This document shows, piece after piece, positions 33,219 through 45,539 of a DNA stretch of 64,000 nt. Made by a program: the position numbers and the translations under genes. Under the pieces are notes generated by a model that did no database searches, had not been told where the DNA came from, and saw only the letters and a program-made list of their open reading frames with translations. The DNA is from Sordaria brevicollis. Taxonomy: Eukaryota; Ascomycota; Sordariomycetes; Sordariales; Sordariaceae. Positions within the stretch are counted from its first letter, which is position 1, and the number at the start of each line of letters is the position of its first letter. The stretch covers positions 1,240,001-1,304,000 of the forward strand of contig JAUTDP010000014.1 in the NCBI GenBank assembly GCA_033439795.1. Reading direction: 5' to 3'.

Positions 33219-35327
33219 CTAATCCCAATCATCACCATCATCCTCATCATCTGTTCAAAGCCAGTTAGCATGATTATCTTCCAAAATTTCATCATTTTCG
33301 GGTTGGATTGAAACTTACCACTCTTGCTAACCTTCTCCTTCCTCTTCTGCAACGCCAACGCCAAAGCATCCGCCATTCCACCACCGCCACCCGGCGCCAC
33401 TCCAGCAGGCGGCAATCCACTACCAGCCGGCCCAGTATCGGAGCCACCGGGAACAGCAGCAGCAGAACGATCGCGGATCTGGCTTCTGTCTACCTTCTTC
33501 AACGCCCTGATACCGCCTGCGCTTTTGATGCCGTCCAACATGGCCGAGCGGCTGCCATCAACAGGTGGCAAGGCAGCGGCTGGAGGTGGAGGCATACCAC
33601 CAGGAGGAGGGGGCGGAGGAGGAGGAGGAACACCACCCATACCACTTGGTGGAGGAGGCGGAGGAGGTGGTGGAGGGACGCCGCCCATGCCGCCTGGAGG
33701 AGGAGGAGGAGGGGGGGCGGGGGTGGTGCGCCACCTGATGGTGCGGGCATGGAAGGCATAGGAGGCGGCGGCGGGGGAGCATGTGCTGCGGGTAGAGGAG
33801 GCGCCGGAGGTGCTGGCGGTGCCGGCGGTGGAGGAGGAGGCGCGCTGGTCGCGGGAAGGGGAGGCGGTGGTGGAGCCTGAGTGGCCGGCAACGGCGGCGG
33901 AGGCGGCGCGTTCGAAGTCGGGAGAGGTGGTGCCTGTGGTGGTGCCGGGCTTCTAGTCGGCAACATGGGCGGCGGCCGTGAGCTCGCGGGCGGGAGGGGA
34001 GGTACTGGTCCTGGCGCCCTGGGAGGGGCGGGAGGAGGTTGCGCAACTGCATTTCTCGGAGGAGGTGGTGGAGGAACAGGGCCACGGCTAGGAGGCGGCG
34101 GAGGAACACTCCGTTGGCCGGCGAATGGCGGAGGAACGCCAAACCTATGGCTCGGGTCCGAATCTTCAAGTGGCGTCTTCGGCGGCCGGGGAGGTGGTGG
34201 AGGCCCAGGCGCAGATGGCGTAGGCCGTGGAGGATCGGAGTGGGCGAATTTGCCAGCATCAGCAATGGGAGGAGGAACAGCGAACCTAGGCCTTGGCGGT
34301 GAATCTCGCGTAGGGGTCGGTTCTTGGTGACTCTCGGTGTCGAGCTTGCCGGATCTTCTTGCTGGAGGAGGAGGCGGGGGTGCCGGCCCTCTCCTAGACG
34401 TCGATGGAGTTACCTGTTCGGAAACACTGCGCGGAGCAGCAGCAGGAGGAGGTGGCGGAGGAGCTCTCATTGCGGGACCGCTAGGAGGAGCAGATGGCGG
34501 CGGCGGAGGAGGAGGAGTGCTGGTGTGTGAGCTCTGCTTCGCTTGCTCCTGTTTCAAAAACTCAATGATGAAGTCCTGGTTGTCGCGAATGAAGTCGTCG
34601 TCAAGGCCTTGAGCCTTCAGGTCGTCACCAAAGTGTTCCCTCCACAAGGGATCGAAAGCATCCAAAGTCGCAAACTCGGAAGGAGGCTTGCTGTATCCGT
34701 TCATTCCATTGGTGCTTCCCGCTCTCATACGGCTTGCTGGCGCAGCGGTGCGCGGCGACTCGGGCGGGGTGGCTGTCGGAGACGAGTGCTTATGTCCTCC
34801 AAACAGACCTCCGAACAGACCATGGTGCTTGTGGTGGTGTGCCTGGGATGCGCCTCCAAAAGGTGTCTTGCTGGTAGCCTTGCTGGCGTTCTTTTCCCTG
34901 TCGTTCATCTTCTTGAGGAACTGCTTGGCCTCCTTCTCATCCACGAAGGATAAGCCAGCCAAGCACTCCTCGAGCTCGAAAGTGTGGAAGAATACGCGGT
35001 CCTGGTTGTAGCTCCATGTGTCGAAGATCTCCTGGTCCCAAATCACTCCCCTGTTTCCGGGCTGTCCGATGTCAGCCAGACGATCTCTGCCCGCGCAATT
35101 GCTTTTGTAGGACTTACCGATATATCAACCATCTTGATCCAGTATGTGTTGCCCACGAGATCATTTGCCAGCACTACGGCACCCTGAAGGCCGGTATAGG
35201 TCCACTTCGACGGGTTGGGGTAGGCTACATAGAGCCTGGCGACGGCGACGGCATGGATCTTGTTGGTCTGCTTGGGCACGCAGCGCTTGACCGTCTCCTT
35301 GTCGTCGTCGCTAAGGATGGATGGCAT
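33219..35327 (-). CDS. LAS17: WASP homologue Las17, with an apparent one-base frameshift
   Basis: Three exons: 35327-35118, 35061-33319 and 33250-33219. It is an actin nucleation-promoting factor that activates the Arp2/3 complex at endocytic sites. The WH1 domain fills residues 1 to about 130 (VVLANDLVGNTYWIKMVDIS | PGNRGVIWDQEIFDTWSYNQ). A conserved block EFATLDAFDPLWREHFGDDL follows, then about 300 residues of poly-Pro runs. The WH2-like motif is MLDGIKSAGGIRALKKVDRS. The connector is MADALALALQKRKEKVSK, and the acidic Trp tail DDEDDGDDWD is completed by exon 3. Near 33,700-33,720 the frame slips inside a C/G run. Exon 2 is exactly one base short of the length needed to join both ends in frame. 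Real mutation or sequence error cannot be told apart. About 660 residues if corrected. Confidence 0.9.
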
Positions 35328-36664
35328 GGTGAAGAGATACGAGGGGTGGAAGCGCGGTAGTGGCGGGTAGTGGGTTGCTGCCTGGCGTCCCCTTTAGATC
35401 GTCCAGGGGAAGCAAAGCATGGATAGACTGGAAGTCGGTATACGAGATTGAGTGGAAGGACTCGTTCGACGAGTGCAGCGCCGAGAGATGATTCTATGAA
35501 GCTTGGTCGCCGTTCTTGATTCGGTCGGCGGGCTGGTCGGCGATGGGGGGTAACCGTCGAGCGAAGAGCGAGGTAGCAAGTGGAAGTGGGATGTCGTAGG
35601 TAGTAAGCTCGGTTTGGGTTGTTGGCGTTTCTTATCGAGAACCCAGATGTCTTGTTGGTAAAAGATAAAGCAGCAAGCTCCGTGCTGCCGTGACCGTGCC
35701 GCGCGTAATGAACACTTGACGGAAGCCTGGAGGTGAGTGAACAATGGAGGTTGCCGGTTAGCTTCTACGTAGCACGGATGTTTGGTGGTGTATGGTGAGA
35801 GGCTCGGCCTCGGTGTCCAATGACTTGAAAGGAGCGAGAAGAGCGCGGAAGATTGGAGGGCGGCAGACTGTGATAACCTACCTTGTACAAAGATCCAGGA
35901 GCCTAATCAAGGTTTGGATCTGCCGTAGCGAAGCAAATGTATTAAAATTGTACAGAGAAGTAGACTGAGACGTTGGTGTATGTATTGCAAGAATAAAGTT
36001 GAATTGTGGGTGCATGTACCTGGAAAGAGGTTAGGCTTGGAGTTGCATCACCACGGCGGAGCGACGCTCAGCTCCAGCGGCAGCGACTTCGACTCGACTC
36101 GAATCATGGCAACCTTGTTCGCTTTCAATGACCAATTTCCGAGCGGGAAGCGACCACTGGACACGGGCCAGATAATGTCGTGATAGCGTGCCGGGGGTGG
36201 ATAGGGCGTCAAATGGGCGTGTCCACTAACAGTGGGTATCCCTCTCCTCCCTCGTGGTCAACCCCTCCACTATCCGCTTGCACAGCCGACCTTCCGCTTG
36301 CCTGTGAGGTGATGTTCTCCAACGAGATGGAACCTCCGAGAAGTGTTGGACTCTGGAGCCGGTGATAACACTTTGTATACCAACGAACCTGAGTTCACTT
36401 CAACATGGAATGCAAGTATCACTATAGAATCACTTTGAACCACCTTCACATGCTCACATATTCCCGTTTGGGACAACATCTCACGACCCTTGACACGGCT
36501 TGTATACGTCCACAGGACCCCTCTCATTTGGGCGCCATTACACCACTCAAGAGACTCCATCAAGTTGTTCAAAGGTGTTTCATTATGTATGTATCATTCA
36601 GTCGTTAGGTATTCATTCCTGCATTCCATCACTGTCCCATTCCCTTCAACACATGTCCATTCCT
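35328..36664. other. Intergenic, upstream of LAS17
   Basis: 1.3 kb with no supported gene. It contains the LAS17 promoter and the 3' flank of the small gene at 36,665. Frames at 35,394-35,744 and 36,270-36,572 lack protein-like composition. Confidence 0.35.
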
Positions 36665-36958
36665 TTACTTGTTGAGCTGCTCAGCCTTGGCCCTGCGCTC
36701 CTCCTTGGTGCCCTCCTCGCCGCCGATGTTCTGGGAGATGGCGGGACCGGGCATGGCCTTTGACGCCTGCTCGAACGTGGCCTTGGCGCCGTCAGCGAGC
36801 TTGTTGAGGGGGTTGTTGGGGTTCTTCTATTGATAAGTTGTTAGTATCTGTTCTGTATGTATGAACATGACCAAGGGAAAACATACCTGCTCGTCCTTTT
36901 GGGTGTCGTGGGGAAGAATGTTGACTTCCTTCTTGCTGAGATCGTCGCCGCCGGCCAT
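36665..36958 (-). CDS. Small conserved-looking hydrophilic protein, 77 residues
   Basis: Two exons, 36958-36887 and 36826-36665, joined by a 60-nt intron (GTATGT...TACTAACAAC...CAATAG) with a near-perfect branch site. The product begins MAGGDDLSKKEVNILPHDTQ and ends with GGEEGTKEERRAKAEQLNK. The middle is PGPAISQNIGG. It is highly charged, with no membrane span, signal peptide or cysteines, and a Lys/Glu helical C-terminus. Strong splice signals, biased codon use (AAC, AAG, GCC) and clean start context support a real, probably well-expressed gene. I do not recognise a function. It is divergent from mus-38, with 548 bases between the start codons. Confidence 0.8.
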
Positions 36959-37506
36959 TGTGATGGTGGTTTTGGTGTTGTTGATTTGAGTGGGGTTTCT
37001 GAAACAGTGGGTCGCAGAAAGACAGTTGAGTCGAATCTTGATCAACTTTTTTGATATCGTCTTGTAGGATGACTATGGGTAAGGTGTCAAGAGGAAGATT
37101 GTAACTGTCAAGAAGAGTCTTCTTATATGAAAAGAAAAGAAGAGCAAAAAGAAAGAAACTTGTAGTCGTCGTACCACGTACAAGGGCCTGAAGAGAGGGT
37201 GTAAGACAATGACGTCGCTTGTGGTCACGCGTGCTCCCAATGCCCACAGCGAATGTTTATGCGGCGGCAGGCACACCCTCCACTGTTGTTGGCAGCTGCT
37301 ATAGGCGCACCTTTCAGCGCATTGGATGGACAACCTCCCACGAAGTCACGAACAGCGCATCAAACAGAAAAGCATCTCGAAGGGAGGAACCACTCAGAAT
37401 CCGCCATTGCCTTCCAGTAGTACAACACACCTATGATACTTGACCAGAGTATCATCCCAGCTTTTCTCCATCATGATATTCGACTGATCGAGAAACACTG
37501 CCCCGC
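36959..37506. promoter_or_regulatory. Bidirectional promoter of the small gene and mus-38
   Basis: 548 bases between divergent start codons. There is an AAGAA-rich block at 37,120-37,160 and a GTGACGTC-like word near 37,207-37,215 (aatgacgtcgc, containing the CRE core TGACGTC). The latter could bind a bZIP factor, but one site proves nothing. Confidence 0.4.
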
Positions 37507-40438
37507 ATGTCATCGGCCTCCAGTGCCCCGCAACCCGTGAAGCTCTCACTTCCTCTTGTGCGTCCATCGATCATTCATTGTAGCTGAAATTCATCCAGAC
37601 TAACACCCCAAACAGGTCTACCAACAGAAACTGTTTGAAGAGCTTCGCAAAGAAGATGAGCTCGTCATTCTGGCTCGAGGCCTCGGCCTTATGCGCCTCA
37701 TCACCAACCTGCTTCACTCATATGACGCCGCAGGAAACAACCTGATCGTAGTTGTCAATGCTGAAGACAGAGAGAATGCGTGGATTGGTGAAGCCTTGGC
37801 CGAGCATGCCGCCGTTAGCATGTCTCCAAAGGCCAGAGGGTTGACAGTGGTCAACACCGATTTCACCAGTGTTGGGACGAGAGAAAAGATGTACGCTCAT
37901 GGTGGCATCTTTAGCATCACTTCGCGTATCTTGGTCGTCGACTTGTTGACCAACTTGCTGAACCCAGAGACGATCACGGGCATGATTGTCCTCCATGCCG
38001 ATCGCATAGTTGCTACTTCCCTAGAGGCCTTCATCCTCAGGATATACCGCCAGAAGAACAAGGCCGGCTTTCTCAAGGCCTTCTCAGATAACCCGGATCC
38101 TTTCACGGTAGGCTTTTCGCCACTGGCCACCATGATGCGAAATATGTTTCTTCGAAAGGCTTCCCTTTGGCCTAGGTTTCATGTCCAGGTCGCTCAGTCA
38201 TTGGAGGGCAAGAAGAAGGCAGAGGTTATTGAGTTGGAAGTTCCCATGACCGACTCCATGAGGGAGATTCAAACCGCCATCATGGAGTGTGTGGAAATCA
38301 GTATCCATGAGCTCAAGAAGGAAAATACCGGGCTGGAAATGGAAGACTGGAATTTGGACAGCGCTCTGACAAGGAATTTCGATCTCATGGTACGGAGACA
38401 GCTGGATCCAAACTGGCACAGAGTCAGTTGGAAGACCAAGCAGATTGCTGGCGATCTGACGGTCCTCCGTGGTATGCTCCAGTCCATCCTTGCGCTGGAT
38501 GCTGTGTCGTTCTTGCAACAACTAGACACCATTCATGCGGCACATAAACCGGCTCCTGGAACTACCAGGCAGACAGAGTCACCATGGCTGTTCTCAGACG
38601 CCGCCCAAACCATCTTCGAGACTGCAAGACACCGAGTCTACTCCAGCAAGCAAAAGGCTAATGCCAACTCGACTCTCGAGTCGCTCAAGCCTGTGCTAGA
38701 AGAACAGCCAAAGTGGGCTGTACTTGCCGATGTCTTGGAGGAAATCGACAGAGATCTCTACTTTGAGCCTGCTGTACGAGATGATTCCAATGGTACCATC
38801 TTGATCATGTGCGCAGATACAGACACTTGTCGCCAGCTACGTGACTACCTCCAAACAATGCACATTCGTCCCCGGACTGCCAAGAAGGTGGAAGAGGTCT
38901 ATGATCCCGAGGAGGACAAACCATCGGGTGCCTTCTTGATGAGGCGCAAGTTGCGCAACTACCTCAACTGGAAGCGAGAGTTTGCGCAAGTCAACACCGT
39001 CCTCTTCTCTGAGAACCAAAAGGCCCTCAGCGGCGCCGTCGACCCACGACTTCCCCAGGCTAGAGGCCGAGGAGGAGCACCGGCCAACAAACGGCGCCGA
39101 GTCCGCGGCGGTGGCGGTGTCGGAAGCAACCCCAGTCGTCTCGAGAATGGCAGCATTGTCCAGCACTTTGAAAAGCCGAACGAGGTAGCCGACCTCATGT
39201 CGGAGATTCAAATAACCGAAGACGACACAAACGGCCAAGCCGCCGAAGAAATCATCACCTTCGCCACCGCCGACCCGCTCGAGGACATGGACGACTACTA
39301 CCAACTGTACGACATGCAAGACCTGGTCGTTATCCACGCCTACGAAGGCGACCAAGACGAGCACGTCCTCGAGGAAGTCAAGCCCAAATACATCATCATG
39401 TACGAGCCGGACGCCTCCTTCATCCGGCGCGTCGAAGTCTATCGCTCCTCGCACAACGACCGCAACGTGCGCGTCTACTTTCTATACTATGGCGGCTCTG
39501 TCGAAGAGCAGCGCTACCTTTCCTCGGTGCGTCGCGAGAAGGACGCCTTCACCAAACTCATCAAAGAGCGCGCCTCCATGTCCATCGTCATGACCACCGA
39601 CTCCCACGGGGTGGAAGACCCGGAGTCTGCCTTTCTGCGAACTATCAACACCCGCATCGCCGGCGGCGGCAAGCTCGCCAAAGCCACCGCCCAACCACCC
39701 CGCGTGGTTGTCGACGTGCGCGAGTTCCGCTCCTCTTTACCTTCTCTACTGCACGGCCGGTCGATGGTCATTGTCCCCTGCATGTTGACAGTAGGCGACT
39801 ACATTCTGAGTCCCAACATCTGCGTCGAGCGCAAGTCCGTCTCGGACTTGATTTCTTCTTTCAAAGACGGCCGCTTGTATGCGCAATGCGAGACCATGTT
39901 CCAGCACTACAAAAACCCAATGTTGCTGATCGAATTTGACCAAAGCAAATCCTTCACTCTGGAACCGTTCGCCGATCTATCAGGTAGTCTGCGCAGCGTC
40001 AACCCCGAAAATGCCGGAGCCAACGATCTGCAGTCCAAAATCGTCTTGCTGACGTTAGCCTTCCCCAAGCTGAGGATTATCTGGTCTTCATCACCTTACG
40101 AGACAGCAGAAATTTTCGAGCGGCTTAAGGCTCTTGAAGAAGAACCTGATCCCATCGCTGCTGTCAGGGCCGGGTTAGGTGAAGGGGAAAGTCCAGAGGA
40201 TGGAGTAAATGAGGGTAGAGGTGCGGTAAACGGGGGCACGTTCAACATGGAGGCGCAGGAAATGCTGGGTAAGGTCCCCGGGGTGACGCCGAAGAACATC
40301 AAAAATATTATCATGGAGGCGGAGAATGTGAGGGAGGTGGCGAATATGGAGGTGCCGGAGCTGAGTAGGCTGGTGGGCAGGGAGGCGGCGGTGAAGATTG
40401 TGGAATTTTTTAAGAAGGATGTTTTGGAGGATGTTTGA
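37507..40438 (+). CDS. mus-38: XPF/Rad1-type structure-specific endonuclease (mus-38)
   Basis: Two exons, 37507-37557 and 37616-40438, with a 58-nt intron (GTGCGT...GACTAAC...AACAG), giving 957 residues. It is the catalytic subunit of the XPF-ERCC1 (Rad1-Rad10) nuclease. That enzyme cuts 5' of damage in nucleotide excision repair and acts in recombination and crosslink repair. The N-terminal two thirds are the degenerate helicase-like region (ILARGLGLMRLITNLLHSYD; FKQ-type LMRRKLRNYLNWKREF). A basic NKRRRVRGGGG is a likely nuclear signal. The nuclease domain starts VVVDVREFRSSLPSLLHG and contains GDYILSPNICVERKSVSDLI with the catalytic ERKxxxD motif intact. The tail is a tandem helix-hairpin-helix (LGKVPGVTPKNIKNIIMEAE ... 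LSRLVGREAAVKIVEFF). Length matches the family, and no lesion is seen. Confidence 0.96.
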
Positions 40439-40881
40439 TTGACCTTATTTGGAAGAATTCAAACGTTTCGGTGGGTGGAGAGGACTCTAGAGGTTCAAGA
40501 AATGATGATTTCGTAGCTATGAATACCTTCAAGTGATTGTTTACTTGGAACCAAAATGGGGGTCGTCGTTCTGGGAGACGGACGGGAACCCTTGCGGCCA
40601 GCACTAACACCGCGATGCCTGCCGGTGGCACCAGCAATGGGGCGTACCTGCATATCTGACCAATCAGAATCGGTAAACGCCCCTCACAAACACGCGCGCC
40701 TGGGGAACAGCTCCCAATGCGCTGGCTTGCCCCTGGGGTTTTTCATTTGCGAGTTGAGAGCTTCTCCTTGACAACCTAACGATTGTGAAAGTCTACGTCC
40801 TTGGATTTTTCAAGTCATAGGACTGCTGTTAAGAGCTGGGTTGGTCTGTCGTCGGCCTCTATAAGCTCACTCAACGCAAGA
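40439..40881. other. Short intergenic region
   Basis: 443 bases holding the mus-38 3' flank and the promoter and leader of the aldehyde dehydrogenase gene. No other feature seen. Confidence 0.4.
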
Positions 40882-42842
40882 ATGGCGGCGGAAATACCCA
40901 GGAGTCTGCTCTTGCAGCTCCGGACCGCCCTCGAGGATACACCGTACGTGCAGACACTCTGCATTTGCTTCCACCTCTTTCGCTTCTCTCGGCCTTACTG
41001 ACAAGTATAACACAAGCAGAGTAGGAGGCTACATCCCCGAATCGTCATGGGCCCTCGTCTGGTCCGCCCTCGCCGCCCTAGCCGTCTGGTACATCGCCAG
41101 CCGCGAAGAGGGTCCAGTCCGCTACAATGTTCCCAAGGCCAACTACCCTAAAGAAGAAAACATCCTCGAGAACCCCTCCATCAAAGTCTCCGGCACCTCC
41201 GCGATCCAATGCTACGCTCCTGCCACCGGCCAGTTCCTCGGCTTCGTCAACCCTTCCACCCCCGAGGGCATCGACCGCGCCATTGACCAAGCCCATGCCG
41301 CCCAGGCCGAATGGGCCAAGACGACCTTCCGCCAGCGCCGCGCTGTTCTCCGCTCACTACTTCAATACGTTCTCGATAACCAGGAGGAGATCTGCCGGGT
41401 GGCTTGCCTCGACAGCGGCAAGACCATGGTGGACGCTCAGCTGGGTGAGGTCCTGGTCACGGCCGAGAAGTTGGAGTGGACCATCAAGCACGGCGAAAAG
41501 GCGCTGCGCCCGGAGTCGAGGCCTACAAACTTGTTGATGGCTTACAAGAAGAATACTGTGCACTACGAACCTTTGGGCGTGGTTGCGGCGCTGATAAGCT
41601 GGAACTACCCGTTCCACAACTTGATCGGACCCATCATCAGCGCGCTGTTTGCGGGTAACGGTATCGTCGTCAAGGTGTCGGAGCAGACGGCTTGGAGTTC
41701 GCAGTGGTTTACGCAGGTGATTAGGGGAGCGTTGGTTGCGCACGGGCATAACCCTGCGCTTGTTCGTACGTAATACTTTGGGCGTCTACTACCTACTTTG
41801 GAGACCTATGGCTAACAAGTGTGTCAAAATAGAAACCGTAGTCTGCTGGCCTCAAACCGCCAACCACATAACCTCTCACCCCAAGATCAGCCACATCACC
41901 TTCATCGGCTCGCAGCCCGTCTGCAAAAAGGTCGCCGAATCCGCTTCCAAGTCTCTGATCCCCGTTCTCGCCGAACTCGGCGGCAAAGACGCCTGCATCG
42001 TTCTCGCCTCGACCCCCAAATCCGACCTCCCTCGCATCGTCAACACCCTCATGCGCGGCTCTTTCCAAGCCTCCGGTCAGAACTGCATCGGCATCGAACG
42101 CATCGTCGTCGCACCCGAACACTACGACACCATCGTCTCCATGGTCGAACCACGCGTCAAGGCTCTCCGCCTCGGTCCTAAGGCCGATGTGGGCGCCATG
42201 ATCTCTGATTCCGCCTTTACCCGCCTCGAGATTCTCGTCGCCGACGCCGTTAAGCAAGGAGCTCGCCTCCTAGCCGGCGGCAAACGCTACTCCCACCCCG
42301 AGTATCCAAGCGGTCACTACTTCGTGCCTACCTTGCTCGTGGACGTCACTCCGGACATGGCTATTGCCCAAGAAGAGTGTTTCGGCCCTATAATGGTCAT
42401 CATGCGCACCGCCTCCTCTTCTGCCGCTGACATCCTCGCCGTGGCCAACGCCCCCGACTTTGGGCTGGGATCTTCCGTTTTCGGCTCTGACTGGGATTCC
42501 ACCCTTCACGAAGTAGTGAAGGGATTGAAAGCGGGTATGGTAGCCGTCAACGACTTTGGCGCTACCTACGCTGTTCAGCTTCCCTTTGGCGGTGTCGCGG
42601 GTTCGGGGTACGGGCGGTTTGCGGGCGAGGAAGGATTGCGGGGATTGTGTAATATCAAGGCGGTTTGTAACGACCGGTTTGGCTGGCTGGGAATCAGGAC
42701 GGCGATTCCGAGGCCGATGCAGTACCCCGTTCCGGACCAGGAGAGGAGCTGGAGATTTGCGAGGGGCGTGGTGGAGGTTGGGTATGGCATGGGTCTGGGG
42801 AGGAAGGTAGGAGGGGTGGTGGGAATCTTGAGTAACTCGTGA
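40882..42842 (+). CDS. Membrane-anchored aldehyde dehydrogenase (Msc7-like)
   Basis: Three exons: 40882-40943, 41020-41765 and 41833-42842. Introns are 76 and 67 nt (GTACGT donors; TACTGAC and GCTAAC branch sites). The product has 605 residues. It oxidises an aldehyde to the acid with NAD(P)+; substrate unknown. An N-terminal hydrophobic segment (SWALVWSALAALAVWYIAS, about residues 30-48) should anchor it in a membrane, as in yeast Msc7. Then come the Rossmann-fold block SWNYPFHNLIGPIISALFAG, the catalytic Glu in LAELGGKDACI, the nucleophile Cys in ASGQNCIGIER, the EECFGPIM block, and PFGGVAGSGYGRFAGEEGL. All key residues are present. The extra C-terminal 50 residues are weakly hydrophobic. 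Confidence 0.93.
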
Positions 42843-44330
42843 GGATTGGGAAGTGTATGTGTATGCCGGTGATGCTATACTTAGATCATCTTTACATACT
42901 GTGGAAGCGAGCATGTCGTTCCGTAGAACGAGGGAAGACGGTTGAACGGCCCGCTACGTATATACGGCAGATCTTATTTATTCAGGTTTGTAATAAGTGA
43001 CAGGTAGAAGGGGAGGAAGCAAGAATATCAAATAATCTCTAATGCAACAAGTCAAGTACATTTCCCACTGTGGCATCCGCAATGGCATCCGCCGTCGGTG
43101 TTCGCCAAGAATAACATTATCAGTATGATGCGATTTGCCAATGGGTCGTATCCATGGAACTGGACCCTGAATTTTTGTTGGATCTGCTGCTGGATCCAGA
43201 TTTTCGAGTATGCAACAATGGACAATGGTGTCAAGTTTCAAATATCGATAAGTTCCAAGACCCGTGAATGGAAAACTAGAGATTGACATCACATGGCTAC
43301 CATGTCTTCGCGTGTATGTCAACGGTATGTACATAATGACGAAAAAGAAAGAAAACAAAGGGTACAGTAGGTATCCGCCCTTAAGGCCCAACGTCTCCAT
43401 TTTAAACCTTGTTTTATTGCCCGGAGGAGAATCGTCTTGGCTATGCGGGATGATGGAAGGTTCTCGGCTTCAGTTCCAGAACTCGTAGGGCTCAGAGGAA
43501 AATTCCAGGGTCTTTTTTGATGGAGAAGGGAGGGAGGGAAATCCACCTCGGGGCGAAGTCCCGGACCTTCATACATACATGTCCTTTCGTCTTCCGGACT
43601 TCGCCAACCGTGAAGTTATGCTCAACTGAAGATGGGGGAGGATCAGTGGGAACCCAGCTTCCTTGGAGACTATAGAGCATAAAAGTATAATAGATATAGT
43701 ATCGGACGGTAATTATCAGGAACGAACATCAACGGGATCATGATGAAAGCCGGAGACCAGAATCTGAGAGTCGAGAAAGTCTCAAGGGTCCGCCAAGCGC
43801 GGGATCCACAAGCCATGTGCAGCCCGTTCGTCGTCGTGCATGCAGCATGAGTGGGGCCGAGCGCCTATGACGTCAGGCAAGGGTGCTGGAATCCACTTTT
43901 GACAACTTTGCAGCGACCCTTTTTGCCCATGCATGCTTTCTTTGATGACCACGCGGGATGCCATTTTTTTCATCTTTTGCTCGGCTGAAGCAAGTGACTA
44001 GGGCTGCCAAGAAACAGTGAAGTTTCAGGTGTGGCAGGCATCAGAGATACGAGGTTACTACTGAGGTGAGGTATCATCGACGAGGATGGAAGAGAAGGCA
44101 AGCCACAGCAACGATGATGAATGCCATGTCGGAGGTCGGAGTACGCTGCCGAAATTTCGCCTTCGTTATTTTGACGTGGGGAATTCTTGTCAGGTTGTTC
44201 TCGGACGGAGGCCTGGGGAAGAAGGGAAGAAGACCCATAGAGAGGACACCCGGTCGCTAGTCAGGGTGAAATCCAGGACACAGAGGCGACCAGATAGAAA
44301 TTTGCTAATCATGGGTTAAACAGGGGGGTT
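42843..44330. other. Last euchromatic interval before the AT-rich block
   Basis: 1.5 kb of ordinary base composition with no supported gene. A 140-codon minus frame at 42,978-43,400 is Pro/Tyr-rich and probably 3'-UTR or chance. CA and TG dinucleotides are normal here, in contrast to the DNA after about 44.3-44.5 kb. Confidence 0.4.
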
Positions 44331-45539
44331 CCAGCGTTTTTTCGCATAGACTTAACAAGTAAACAAGTTCTGACCGTTACATATACATAACGTCGGCGGA
44401 CATACTTTTTTAAGTACAAAAGAGTTACAACCCCGATTATTCACACGGTATCCACCAGAATAACTAAGGCGGCAAGGAATTTTAACACCAATAAGCCGGT
44501 TTGGAAATAATTAGCGTTATATTATTAAAATCTCTAGAAATAATAATATTTCGGCTTCTTAGCATTATTATATTTATACTATATCGTATTTATAAATCTT
44601 TTATCTCTATTATAATAATTACCGTTAATAATATAGCGGGATAATTAATATTCTTAAATATTTATTATTTTTATATATAGAATAATAATTTATATATTAA
44701 TACCAACGTAAATAGAAGTATTTTTTATTTAATATACTTTTTATAATAAGTAAACTTTTATACAAAATCGGATTCGGCTATTATAAAAATTAGGTAAAAT
44801 TAAACTCTTATTACTATTAGACTTTTCTTCCAACCAGAATTATAATTCAATTAAACTTTTCATTCTTAATTAAATTCGTACCTCTCCTCCAATCCCTATT
44901 TTATAATAATACCCGGGCATTAAATTCACTCAACGCCAATAGCATCGAAAGAAGTGGAAACGCTTTAACGGGAAGAAAATAAAAGTAATAAAATAGCCCG
45001 AAATATATTCCGTCGACGTCACCTAAAGGTATTTATATAATTAAGTAAAGTACAATATAAATAAATAAAAGTGGAAATAATATAAGAAATTTAAATAATT
45101 TATTAATATTATATAGATCGTAAAAATTATATTATTACTATAAAGGTAACTACCCCTACGTTCGAAAATCCTTAAAACCTACGATGGATATAAAAAATAA
45201 TACCCTTGCTATAGGAAGAAAAAGCCTAATATACTTTCCTATATTATCCTACGCATCTATACTCTAGGTATCTCCCCCATTTCGTTATTATATACCCGAA
45301 TTATCGTATTTATATCTATACTTACTATTAATCTTTTCCCGTCCTTTTATATTTCTTATAAATAAACCCTCTACGAATATTATATATTAATTCCATTACT
45401 AATCCTCTAATTAAATCGGGTATATATAAGTAATATTATAATAAAATTTTCTAATTTATATATTCTAATACCTAATATTAAAAATAATATCCCGGGGCCC
45501 AATGTTGAAAATGTTTAAATAAAGCCGAATTTAATAAAA

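Noticed and set aside
33308..34530. Long Gly/Arg-rich plus-strand frames opposite LAS17
   Set aside because: They are the antisense image of poly-proline codons.
38837..39454. 205-codon minus-strand frame inside mus-38
   Set aside because: Shadow of the conserved XPF coding sequence.
42978..43400. 140-codon minus-strand frame downstream of the aldehyde dehydrogenase
   Set aside because: No domain, signal peptide or splice support, and inconsistent composition.
44300..44360. Possible third copy of the terminal repeat (caggggggttccagcg)
   Set aside because: Only the G run and a few bases match AACGCTT-plus-G-run; too weak to call.
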